Source: Methanoregulaceae archaeon (GTDB lineage: Archaea > Halobacteriota > Methanomicrobia > Methanomicrobiales > Methanospirillaceae). Taken from it: a stretch of DNA of 7,746 nt. Under the pieces are notes generated by a model, which worked only from the letters and a program-made list of their open reading frames with translations, had not been told where the DNA came from and ran no database searches. Both the position numbers and the translations under genes were made by a program. The stretch lies in assembly GCA_028679325.1 (NCBI GenBank), contig JAJRBS010000157.1, positions 1-7,746 of the forward strand. The letters run 5' to 3'. Shown in pieces: positions 1-5,867 of the stretch (positions are counted from its first letter, which is position 1; every line of letters begins with the position of its first letter).

Positions 1-376
1 TATCCTCTGTCCTGTATCCCGGGGCAGGGCTGCTGTCCCCCATTCCCCCCTGCTGTCCGGTGGAGAGGGAGATCAGGGCATTGGGCCAGGCCACTGCCAG
101 GGCTTCCTGGAACTCCTTCTCCGAATACCGCCGGAGACTTGCTTTCAGGACCTCCTCCTGCTGAAAGAGCCTTCGTGCCGCCGCCCCTTCGAGCACGAAC
201 TCTCCCATAGCAAACGAGTATCCGACCGGCCTGCCGTACTCGAAGAGGATGAAGCCTTTGCCGGTGGAGATCCGGATAATGATGGCTCCCGGAAAATTGG
301 GTATGTGGGAGAGGAGCAACGCGAGAGGTGCCTCGATCTCACCGATCAGGGTCCCTTCCGGGATCTGGCGCTTCAT
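1..376 (-). CDS. DUF2226-like archaeal protein, 3' end cut off by the window
   Basis: This reading frame starts with the peptide MKRQIPEGTLIGEIEAP and stays open for 125 codons to the window edge, so the C-terminus is missing. The ATG overlaps the stop of the upstream Roadblock-like gene as ATGA, which fixes the start and suggests translational coupling. The visible part has an alternating hydrophobic pattern: a helix-like LALLLSHI near residue 20, a strand AIIIRIS (31-37), a strand GFILFEYGRPVGY (41-53), then helices rich in Glu, Arg and Lys (60-95). This resembles the N-terminal part of archaeal DUF2226 proteins and the general 'lipid-free beta module plus output flag' layout of DUF4388-like domains. 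I assign the family from remembered pattern only. No catalytic motif is visible. After residue 105 the sequence becomes Gly/Ser/Pro-rich, as in a linker. Function is unknown; the neighbour suggests a role in a small-GTPase-linked process. Confidence 0.6.
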   Translation of the reverse strand, partial: MKRQIPEGTLIGEIEAPLALLLSHIPNFPGAIIIRISTGKGFILFEYGRPVGYSFAMGEFVLEGAAARRLFQQEEVLKASLRRYSEKEFQEALAVAWPNALISLSTGQQGGMGDSSPAPGYRTED

Positions 377-717
377 GCCCCCGGCCCCTCCTTCACCCGA
401 GTTATTCCGAGCTCGCGATAAAGCCGGGTAAGAGAGATACCAGGAGAGGTTATCACAACGAGAAACTGGCTATCATTTTGGGCCTGAACAAAAAGAAGTT
501 TGTCGCCAAATTCAAGGATGACAGATGAGACCCTGCCGCCGCCAACTTTCCCTGCGATCCGGGCCGATTCTTTCATGAGCAGGGTGAGGGTGACGGCCAG
601 CATACCGGTATCTGCTCCCGGAGAACCTGCTTCTCCCTGGACGGTGCCGTCCCTGACAACGAGTGCGGCGAGAACGCCATCGAGCTTGAGGTAGGAGTCC
701 AGTTTTCCGGCCGGCAT
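373..717 (-). CDS. Roadblock/LC7-domain-like protein
   Basis: The 114-aa product fits the single-domain Roadblock/LC7 (MglB-like) family in length and layout. A short N-terminal helix is followed by the strand pair GVLAALVVRDGTVQGE (14-29), a long helix GMLAVTLTLLMKESARIAGK (38-57), strands SSVILEFGDKLLFVQAQ (64-80) and FLVVITSP (85-92), and a final helix ISLTRLYRELG (94-104). Proteins of this family dimerise and act on Ras-like GTPases such as MglA, as activators or scaffolds; that is family knowledge, and no GTPase is seen in this window. The ATG at 717 is the only plausible start: no in-frame ATG, GTG or TTG occurs in the roughly 120 nt before it. No clear Shine-Dalgarno sequence precedes it. 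It is the first gene of a minus-strand unit and overlaps the next gene by 4 nt. The family call is moderately secure; the biological role is unknown. Confidence 0.68.
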   Translation of the reverse strand: MPAGKLDSYLKLDGVLAALVVRDGTVQGEAGSPGADTGMLAVTLTLLMKESARIAGKVGGGRVSSVILEFGDKLLFVQAQNDSQFLVVITSPGISLTRLYRELGITRVKEGPGA

Positions 718-749
718 GGGCTGTAATCCCGCTGTCCGATAGGCACGGA

Positions 750-762
750 GTTGTTTTATCTG
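750..762 (-). promoter_or_regulatory. Possible TATA element for the Roadblock-like gene
   Basis: On the minus strand the sequence CAGATAAAACAAC lies about 35-45 nt before the ATG at 717. If its AGATAAAA core is a TATA box, transcription would start around 731, giving a leader of roughly 14 nt. Other AT-rich stretches further upstream (around 845, 938 and 970) could serve instead with longer leaders, so the choice is weak. Confidence 0.25.
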
Positions 763-773
763 ACGGACGATAA
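756..773. repeat. Inverted repeat TTATC-N8-GATAA
   Basis: A perfect 5-bp inverted repeat with an 8-bp spacer (TGACGGAC) overlaps the candidate TATA element of the Roadblock-like gene. Its size and position would suit a repressor operator, but a 5-bp arm is short enough to occur by chance. Confidence 0.3.
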
Positions 774-1068
774 GCGTTGCCGGTGAAATCCCAGATCTGA
801 CAGGACATCTGAGGAGGCTCCTGGTGGGTGGACCGGGGCTAGCTAAAATACCGTACAGGTCAGGATCTTACTACCCCAACCCTGCAGGAAAGAACATTAT
901 TGCCTGAGCCTTCGCCGCAGAGAGGTCAAAAACCTTTTAAACCATTATTTTGAAGAAATAACGGAAATTATACCTCCTTTTGAAAACCTTCATATTCGCG
1001 TTCCCATGGCTGATCTCAGCTCTGATCGACCATTTCATCATGCCCCTGACCGGCGCCTCTGCAAGCGC

Positions 1069-1085
1069 AATAAAAGGCTTTTATT
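1069..1085. repeat. 17-bp near-perfect palindrome AATAAAAG-G-CTTTTATT
   Basis: Two 8-bp arms are perfectly complementary around a single central G. The element lies in the middle of the gene-free region, about 350 bp from the Roadblock-like start and 180 bp from the purB stop. Each arm also reads as a TATA-like sequence, so the element could direct transcription both ways or be a protein-binding site. No gene next to it needs either role. Confidence 0.5.
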
Positions 1086-1170
1086 TCCGGCGATTAAAAA
1101 GGTCATTTTCAAAAAATAACTGTTTATAGAGAACTTTTCCGCAGGAATATGTGCGATTTCCCCTGGAACC

Positions 1171-1233
1171 AGATCCCGTGATCTTTTTCCCGGGAAACGG
1201 AGCCCGTACAGGGCTTTTCTGAGAGGATCTCTC
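1171..1233. terminator. Cluster of four small palindromes downstream of purB
   Basis: Four inverted repeats stand in a row within 63 bp: AGATC-CCGT-GATCT (1171-1184), the perfect palindrome TTTCCCGGGAAA (1186-1197), AGCCC-GTACA-GGGCT (1201-1215) and GAGAG-GAT-CTCTC (1221-1233). They start 32 bp past the purB stop on its strand. They most likely mark the 3' end of the purB transcript. On the plus strand, the first and third hairpins are each followed by T runs (five and four Ts), the layout of a factor-independent terminator in that direction, although no plus-strand gene is seen upstream. Confidence 0.45.
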
Positions 1234-1264
1234 CACTATTATCTGGGAAGGGGAATATTACTTC

Positions 1265-2611
1265 TCAGGCTTTCAGATACCTCTCCTTCAGTTTCCGGTC
1301 CAACCGCTCAACCTGCTCGACCGCCGTCCCGATGTACCGGTCGGGATCGAGAAGCTCCCGGATCTCGTCCCGTGACAGGCAGGCCGTCACCTCCTTGTTC
1401 CGGGCAAGGACCTCATCGAGAGGTTCCTTCTTTGCCAGGGCCTCCATGCTCGCCTCGCGGACGATCTCGTGGGCCAACTGCCTGTCCATCCCCTTCCGGG
1501 TAAGCCCGATCATCACCGACTCGGCCATAGTTACACCGTGCAGGAGGAAGAGGTTCTTCCGGATGTTCTCCTCGCGGAGCGTCAGGCCCTCGATGACCCC
1601 GGTCATCAGCCGGATGATGTGATCGGTCAGGATGGTCGCTTCCGGGAAGAGGACCCGCTCGCAGGAAGAGTTCGTGAGGTCCCGCTCGTCCCAGAGGGTG
1701 TTGTTGGCCAGGGCGGGCTCCACCGATGACCGGACTACCCGGGCCAGCCCGCAGACCTGCTCGCTCTTGATCGGGTTCCTCTTGTGGGGCATGGTGCTCG
1801 AGCCCACCTGTTTCTTCCCGAAAGCCTCCTCGACCTCGCCGATCTCGGTCCTCTGGAGGGTGCGGAGCGCGATCCCTATCTTGTCGAGGGTGGTGGCTAC
1901 ACCGGCCAGGAACATGAAGTACTCGGCGTACCGGTCCCGGGAGATGATCTGGTTCGAGACCTCGACCGCACCAAGCCCGAGGATCTCCATCATCCGGGCC
2001 TGTATCTCCATCCCCTTTTCACCGAGTGCGGCCTGGGTCCCCACAGCCCCGGTAAGCTGCCCCACCGCAACCCGGGGTTTGAGCTCCCGGAGCCGGTCCA
2101 GGTGGCGTCCCACCTCCGCCGCCCAGATGGCGAACCGGAGCCCGTAGGTGGTGGGCACGCCGATCTGACCGTGGGTCCGGGCGGCGCAGACCAGCCGGCG
2201 GGTGGCCATGCTCCTCTTCAGGAGGGCGGCCAAAAGAGTGTGCATCTTGGCATCGATCAGTTCGAGCGATTCTGCGAGCTGCAATCCGGTGGCCGTATCC
2301 AGGATGTCGTTAGAGGTTGCCCCGTAATGCACCCATCCCCCGGCCTCACCGCAGACCTCGGCGATGGCCTTCACCATGGCCATCATATCATGGTCGATCG
2401 CGGCCTCGATCTCCTTGGCCCGGGAGAGCCGGGCCTTGCCGGCATTCTGTTCGATCACCCCGGCTGCCACCGGGGGGACGAGGCCGAAATCGGCGGCTGC
2501 CCGGGCCAGCGCCATCTCTGCCCGGACGATGCAGGCGAAACGGTTCTCCTCGGTCCAGACGGCCCGCATCTCCGGGGTGCCGTACCGGAACTCGATGGGA
2601 TGGATTGCCAT
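1265..2611 (-). CDS. purB: Adenylosuccinate lyase
   Basis: PurB acts twice in cytosolic purine synthesis: it splits SAICAR to AICAR and fumarate, and adenylosuccinate to AMP and fumarate. The 448-aa product has the usual family length and its landmarks in order: RYGTPEMRAVW near the N-terminus, the AIDHDMMA segment (71-78), HYGATSNDILDTA (95-107), ARTHGQ (144-149) with the general-acid histidine at 147, and the fumarase/lyase signature GSSTMPHKRNP (270-280). One of serines 271/272 in this mobile loop is the expected catalytic base. WDERDLTNSSCER (307-319) is also typical. The ATG at 2611 is chosen because MAIHPIEFRYGTPEM matches the normal start and a GAGGAG lies ahead. A longer frame from a TTG at 2668 would add 19 residues that do not look like PurB. 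The gene is complete and divergent from the helicase. No other purine gene is in the window. Confidence 0.97.
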   Translation of the reverse strand: MAIHPIEFRYGTPEMRAVWTEENRFACIVRAEMALARAAADFGLVPPVAAGVIEQNAGKARLSRAKEIEAAIDHDMMAMVKAIAEVCGEAGGWVHYGATSNDILDTATGLQLAESLELIDAKMHTLLAALLKRSMATRRLVCAARTHGQIGVPTTYGLRFAIWAAEVGRHLDRLRELKPRVAVGQLTGAVGTQAALGEKGMEIQARMMEILGLGAVEVSNQIISRDRYAEYFMFLAGVATTLDKIGIALRTLQRTEIGEVEEAFGKKQVGSSTMPHKRNPIKSEQVCGLARVVRSSVEPALANNTLWDERDLTNSSCERVLFPEATILTDHIIRLMTGVIEGLTLREENIRKNLFLLHGVTMAESVMIGLTRKGMDRQLAHEIVREASMEALAKKEPLDEVLARNKEVTACLSRDEIRELLDPDRYIGTAVEQVERLDRKLKERYLKA

Positions 2612-2623
2612 GGCAGAAGATAT

Positions 2624-2629
2624 CTCCTC
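2624..2629 (-). promoter_or_regulatory. Ribosome binding site of purB
   Basis: GAGGAG on the minus strand lies 12 nt before the purB ATG. The spacing is rather long, but it supports the 2611 start over the TTG at 2668, which would place this site inside the coding region. Confidence 0.5.
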
Positions 2630-2636
2630 TGGAAGA

Positions 2637-2644
2637 ATAAAAAG
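2637..2644 (+). promoter_or_regulatory. TATA box of the helicase-ogt unit
   Basis: ATAAAAAG is centred about 26-28 nt before the helicase ATG at 2668, the usual TATA-to-start distance in archaea. Transcription would then begin at or within a few bases of the ATG, so the mRNA is probably leaderless, in agreement with the absence of a Shine-Dalgarno sequence. Read on the other strand, the same block (CTTTTTAT) could also serve purB. Confidence 0.55.
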
Positions 2645-2655
2645 GAGTCCGGGCC

Positions 2656-2664
2656 AATACTTAA
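2656..2664 (-). promoter_or_regulatory. Possible TATA element of purB
   Basis: TTAAGTATT on the minus strand would place the transcription start near 2634 and leave a leader of about 22 nt that contains the GAGGAG ribosome site. The alternative, CTTTTTATT at 2637-2645, would give a start near 2614 and exclude that site. The two options cannot be separated from sequence alone. Confidence 0.35.
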
Positions 2665-2667
2665 CCA

Positions 2668-4677
2668 ATGGACGAGCTCGACTCCTGGTTCCCGTATAAA
2701 GGCTACCGGCCGCACCAGCGGGACATGCTGGAGCTCGCCGCCAAAGCGGCCCGCGAGGGAGGGATCGCCATGATAGACGCCCCGACCGGCAGCGGGAAGT
2801 CGGCGGTGGTGGCCGCCCTCCTCTCCGAGAGGGCAGGGAGGAAGGTCATCGTGGCCGTCAGGACCATAAGCCAGCTGACCACTTTTATCCGGGAACTCGA
2901 GCTCATCAGGGCCGATAAAAGGCCGGTCTCCTATTCCTACCTCATCGGGAAGAGGTCGCTCTGCCAGCTCCCGGGACAGGGAGACGTGTATCGCCGCTGC
3001 GAGGCAGTGAAGGCTATCTCGACCAGCCTGATGCGGGAGAGGGCCGAGCAGGGATCGCTCGTGCCCGCAAAAGACCCGGTGATCACCGCCCAGATCCGGA
3101 GGCTCGACCCCGAGCACCCGATCCTCTGTCCCGCGTACATCCGGAGCCGGGTATTTCTTGCCGGAGATGGCAGCGCCCTCCGGATCGCCCCCTCCACCGC
3201 CCTGAAGGCCAAGGCCGAGAGGGTCTCGCGGGAACGTACCTGGCCATCCGAGCTCGCGGAGATCGCCTCGGGGGTCTGCCCTTACGAGGTCCTCCTCTCC
3301 GCCGCCCAGAGATCCGACGTTCTGGTGGTCAACTACCACCACATCTTCGATGAGGAGATCCGGAATCAGCTCTACGGGTCGCTGCAGATCGAGCCCTCCG
3401 ATGTCCTGCTCCTCATCGACGAGGCCCACAACTGTGGCGACGTGATGCAGAAGGTGATGAACGTGACCCTGCGGCAACCCTTCCTGGCCCAGGCAGAGAG
3501 GGAACTTGCGGGACTGAAAAAACACATAAAAGCGGCGTCAGCTGTCACGCCTGTCCTCCGGAACATCGCCGCCTTCATGCAGGGCCTGCAGGGGTCACAC
3601 GAGACCGAGGACTGGTTTGATCCGGCCATCTTCGAGAGGATGGTGATCCGGGGGTCTCTCTATCACGACCTGTCGCCGGTTGTCGATGACCTGATGATCA
3701 TCGCCGAGCACATCAGGGAGAAGAACATGCAGGCCGGGGAGTACACCCCGACGGCCACCGAGATCCTGACCTCCTTCCTTCTCCGCCTCTCCGCATCAGC
3801 AACAGACCCCGCTTTCCTCACCGTGTACCGGATTGAAGAGGGCGAGGTCCTGCTTGAGATGCGAAACATCGACCCCTCGGACCGTCTCCGTGACCTGGCC
3901 TCCTCCCACCACTGCTGCGTCCTGATCTCCGGCACACTCTCGCCGGTGGAAAGCTTCCGGAAGTACTACTTCGGGGAGACACCGGCACTCTCCTGTTCCC
4001 TCCCGAATGTCTTTCCCAGGAAGAACCGCCTGGTGCTCTGTGCTGAAGACATCACCACCGCCTACTCGATGCGCCAGAACCGGGAGAACACCGCGAGGAT
4101 TGCGGACTATATCGCCACGTTTTCCCGGCTTCGCGGGAACCTCGCCGTGTACTTTCCGTCTTACCAGATCCTCGAGACCTATGCCCGGGTTCTCGAAGAC
4201 CGGCTCTCCCGGAGAAACCTGATCATCGAGCCCAAGGATTCACGGGACGCCGGGGAGCTCTTAAAGACCTTCCTCGCCCTCCCATCGAAAGGGAGTTCCG
4301 GCATCCTCTTTGCTGTCTGCGGCGGGAAGTGGAGCGAGGGGCTCGACTACCGGGGCGAGTTCCTCGCGGGGGCCATGGTGATCGGCCTCCCGCTGGCCCC
4401 CTACAACCGGGTCCGGCAGATGACCATGGATTACTATCGGCACAAGTTTGGTGCCGAAGGGGAGTTCATCTCCTACACCCTCCCGGCCCTCAACCGTGCC
4501 CAGCAGGCCATCGGGAGGGTTATCCGGAATCCCGATGAGAGGGGGGTGCTTGTCTTCGGCGAGAAGAGGTTCCTCGAACCAAGGGTCCATGCCGGTCTTC
4601 CCTCCTGGGTCAGGGAGGAGATGATGGCCTGCTCGATCGAGTCTTTCCCCGGAGCGGTGATGCGATGGAAGAGCTGA
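2668..4677 (+). CDS. XPD/Rad3-family iron-sulfur DNA helicase
   Basis: The 669-aa product is a superfamily 2 helicase of the XPD/DinG group, enzymes that move 5' to 3' on DNA and act in repair or replication-fork rescue. Landmarks in order: YRPHQRDML (13-21, Q-like motif), Walker A DAPTGSGKS (37-45), Ia-like VAVRT (62-66), the DEAH box at 251-254, SGTLSP (421-426, motif III), LAVYFPSYQ (492-500, motif IV), GGKWSEGLDYRGE (552-564, motif V) and QAIGRVIRNPDERG (613-626, motif VI with the arginine finger). Four cysteines, C99, C111, C154 (LCPAY) and C204 (GVCPYE), sit between motifs Ia and II, where XPD holds its 4Fe-4S cluster, so a cluster is expected. Residues 255-410 correspond to the Arch domain. 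The ATG at 2668 has a TATA box at leaderless distance. The stop overlaps ogt. Orthology to repair XPD rather than another archaeal Rad3-like branch is not certain. Confidence 0.93.
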   Translation: MDELDSWFPYKGYRPHQRDMLELAAKAAREGGIAMIDAPTGSGKSAVVAALLSERAGRKVIVAVRTISQLTTFIRELELIRADKRPVSYSYLIGKRSLCQLPGQGDVYRRCEAVKAISTSLMRERAEQGSLVPAKDPVITAQIRRLDPEHPILCPAYIRSRVFLAGDGSALRIAPSTALKAKAERVSRERTWPSELAEIASGVCPYEVLLSAAQRSDVLVVNYHHIFDEEIRNQLYGSLQIEPSDVLLLIDEAHNCGDVMQKVMNVTLRQPFLAQAERELAGLKKHIKAASAVTPVLRNIAAFMQGLQGSHETEDWFDPAIFERMVIRGSLYHDLSPVVDDLMIIAEHIREKNMQAGEYTPTATEILTSFLLRLSASATDPAFLTVYRIEEGEVLLEMRNIDPSDRLRDLASSHHCCVLISGTLSPVESFRKYYFGETPALSCSLPNVFPRKNRLVLCAEDITTAYSMRQNRENTARIADYIATFSRLRGNLAVYFPSYQILETYARVLEDRLSRRNLIIEPKDSRDAGELLKTFLALPSKGSSGILFAVCGGKWSEGLDYRGEFLAGAMVIGLPLAPYNRVRQMTMDYYRHKFGAEGEFISYTLPALNRAQQAIGRVIRNPDERGVLVFGEKRFLEPRVHAGLPSWVREEMMACSIESFPGAVMRWKS

Positions 4678-5123
4678 GCGGATCGGCACGTCTCGGGCTC
4701 TGGTTCGTGCATGTCCGGTGGTCGGGGACCACGGTCTTCCAGGTGAGGTTCTCGAAAAGCCCCCTTCCCGGTCCGGTCCCCCCCCTGATCCAACAGTACC
4801 TGGCCGGCCGGCCGGTTGACCCGGCCTCCCTCGATGTGGGGACGTTTCCTCCGGGAGAACATGACGCGGCAGTCTACCGGGAGGTCCGGAAGATCCCCTA
4901 CGGGTCCACGGCCACCTACGGGGAGGTGGCAGGCCGGGCCGGGACCGCTCCACGGGCGGTAGGCCAGGCCATGCGGAGGAACCCGGTCCCGCTGGTCATC
5001 CCCTGCCACCGGGTTGTCTCCCGGTCGGGCAGGGGGGGGTTCACACCGGACCCGGAGATAAAGGCCCTGCTCCTGGACATGGAGAGAAAGAACAGAAGGC
5101 GTTTTCACTGTGTCGACAAATAG
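4665..5123 (+). CDS. ogt: Methylated-DNA--protein-cysteine methyltransferase
   Basis: This suicide repair enzyme takes the alkyl group from O6-alkylguanine (and less well O4-alkylthymine) onto its own cysteine. The 152-aa product carries the family core: IPYGSTATYGEVA (77-89) with the conserved Tyr85, RAVGQAMRRNP (97-107) with the Arg97 finger of the DNA-binding helix and the Asn hinge, and the active site PCHRV with acceptor Cys114. The tail GRGGFTPDPEIKALLLDME (122-140) is the usual C-terminal segment. The N-terminal domain is short, like compact archaeal Ogt proteins. The ATG at 4665 lies inside the last codons of the helicase (13-nt overlap in another frame), so the two are probably cotranscribed and translationally coupled. 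A run of eight G bases (5032-5039) falls in the coding region after the active site, and the frame reads through it intact. Confidence 0.95.
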   Translation: MEELSGSARLGLWFVHVRWSGTTVFQVRFSKSPLPGPVPPLIQQYLAGRPVDPASLDVGTFPPGEHDAAVYREVRKIPYGSTATYGEVAGRAGTAPRAVGQAMRRNPVPLVIPCHRVVSRSGRGGFTPDPEIKALLLDMERKNRRRFHCVDK

Positions 5124-5228
5124 ATCTCCTTGATAGGAACCGGAAATGAAACAGGTTTGGTGCAGAACGGTGAGCATGCGGTGAGGAAGGCCTCCGTCGA
5201 CCGCCCCTCCCCCGGGGAAAACGATGGC

Positions 5229-5233
5229 GGGTG
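5229..5233 (+). promoter_or_regulatory. Ribosome binding site supporting the mobA GTG start
   Basis: GGGTG lies 6 nt before the GTG at 5240 and matches the archaeal GGTG anti-16S core. This spacing favours 5240 over the in-frame GTG at 5231, which would overlap the site. Confidence 0.45.
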
Positions 5234-5239
5234 CTCTGG

Positions 5240-5836
5240 GTGAGGTCGGCCATCGTTCTTGTCGGAGGAGAAGCCCGCCGGGTCAACGGGAGGGAGAAAT
5301 ACTTCTTCCGGTACCAGGGAAAGACCTTCATCGAACGGCTGGTGGACTCCCTCCGGCCGGTGACGGATGAGATCGTTCTCGTGGCGAAAGACGCACGGCA
5401 GTGTGACCGGTTCCGGCACATGAACGGCGTGCGGTGCGTCCGGGACATCCGGTCGGGCATCGGGCCGCTCGGCGGGATCCATGCCGGGGTCCTTGCCGCA
5501 GAAGGCGATGTCCTCTTCGTCTGCGCCTGCGACATGCCCTGCGTCAGCGGCCCGGTGGTCGAACGGCTTTTTTCCGCTCTCGATGACCATGAGGCGGTGA
5601 TCCCGGTCTGGAGCGGGGAGATGATGGAACCCCTCCATGCCGTGTACCGCAGGTCTGCCCTCGTTGCCTACCTGGAGAGCCACGAATCGCTCTCGGTCCG
5701 CGCCATGGTGAAGACCCTCGATGCCGTCTATCTCAGTGTCGAAGAACTCCGCGAGTTCGATCCCGACCTGATAACCTTCACCAACATCAACAAGCTCGAG
5801 GAGCTTGAAACGATGGGAGATCGGGACGAGTCCTGA
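5240..5836 (+). CDS. mobA: Molybdenum cofactor guanylyltransferase (archaeal type)
   Basis: MobA joins GMP from GTP to molybdopterin, giving the guanine-dinucleotide cofactor. In methanogens the Mo/W form serves formylmethanofuran dehydrogenase and formate dehydrogenase; that link is pathway knowledge. The 198-aa product begins AIVLVGGEARRVNGREKYFF (4-23), a divergent form of the nucleotide-binding LAGGxSxRMGxDK motif that keeps the Gly pair (9-10) and Lys20. It continues with SGIGPLGGIHAGV (72-84), CDMP (97-100) with the metal-binding Asp98, EPLHAVYRR (130-138) and the C-terminal NINKLEEL (182-189). The start is a GTG: no ATG exists in frame, and the frame is closed by a TGA at 5171-5173. 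GTG 5240 gives the typical MRSAIVLVGG beginning. The gap after ogt is 116 bp, so it may or may not share the repair operon's transcript. No other molybdopterin gene is in view. Confidence 0.9.
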   Translation: MRSAIVLVGGEARRVNGREKYFFRYQGKTFIERLVDSLRPVTDEIVLVAKDARQCDRFRHMNGVRCVRDIRSGIGPLGGIHAGVLAAEGDVLFVCACDMPCVSGPVVERLFSALDDHEAVIPVWSGEMMEPLHAVYRRSALVAYLESHESLSVRAMVKTLDAVYLSVEELREFDPDLITFTNINKLEELETMGDRDES

Positions 5837-5858
5837 CGAAAACGATGTTTCTGTTCTC

Positions 5859-5865
5859 TTTTTTT
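5859..5865 (+). terminator. T7 tract after mobA
   Basis: Seven T bases lie 22 nt past the mobA stop in a pyrimidine-rich stretch (TTCTGTTCTC...). Archaeal RNA polymerase terminates at such T tracts without needing a strong hairpin. Confidence 0.55.
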
Positions 5866-5867
5866 AA

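Larger units (their letters stand above)
718..1264. other. 547-bp gene-free region rich in inverted repeats
   Basis: No reading frame here has a credible start, length and composition. The right two thirds are noticeably more AT-rich than the flanking genes, with runs such as CCTTTTAAACC near 935 and ATTAAAAAGG near 1095. I see no tRNA signature and no recognisable transposase remnant. On the minus strand AAAAGGAGGTATAATTT (around 967-983) contains a perfect GGAGGT, but no start codon lies at a useful distance, so it is more likely a TATA-containing stretch. The region must hold the promoter of the Roadblock-like gene (left end) and the 3' end signals of purB (right end). The remaining 300 bp or so is unexplained and could host an untranslated RNA or regulator sites. 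Confidence 0.6.

Noticed and set aside
512..808. A possible start for the Roadblock-like gene at the ATG at 808
   Set aside because: That ATG is in a different frame and its product becomes an Arg-rich shadow. The frame from 717 gives the whole domain without a frameshift.
967..983. Perfect GGAGGT on the minus strand as a ribosome site for a small gene
   Set aside because: No start codon lies within a useful distance, and the first downstream ATG is followed two codons later by a stop.
1784..2773. A 329-codon open frame on the plus strand opposite purB
   Set aside because: It is antisense to a clear purB and its Gly/Pro/His/Arg-rich composition is that of a shadow frame in GC-rich DNA.
2455..3525. 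A 356-codon open frame on the minus strand opposite the helicase and the purB start
   Set aside because: It spans two well-supported genes and their shared promoter region and has no recognisable domain.
4261..5177. Two overlapping open frames of about 230 codons on the minus strand opposite the helicase end and ogt
   Set aside because: Their low-complexity Arg/Pro/Gly composition and full overlap with real genes mark them as shadows.
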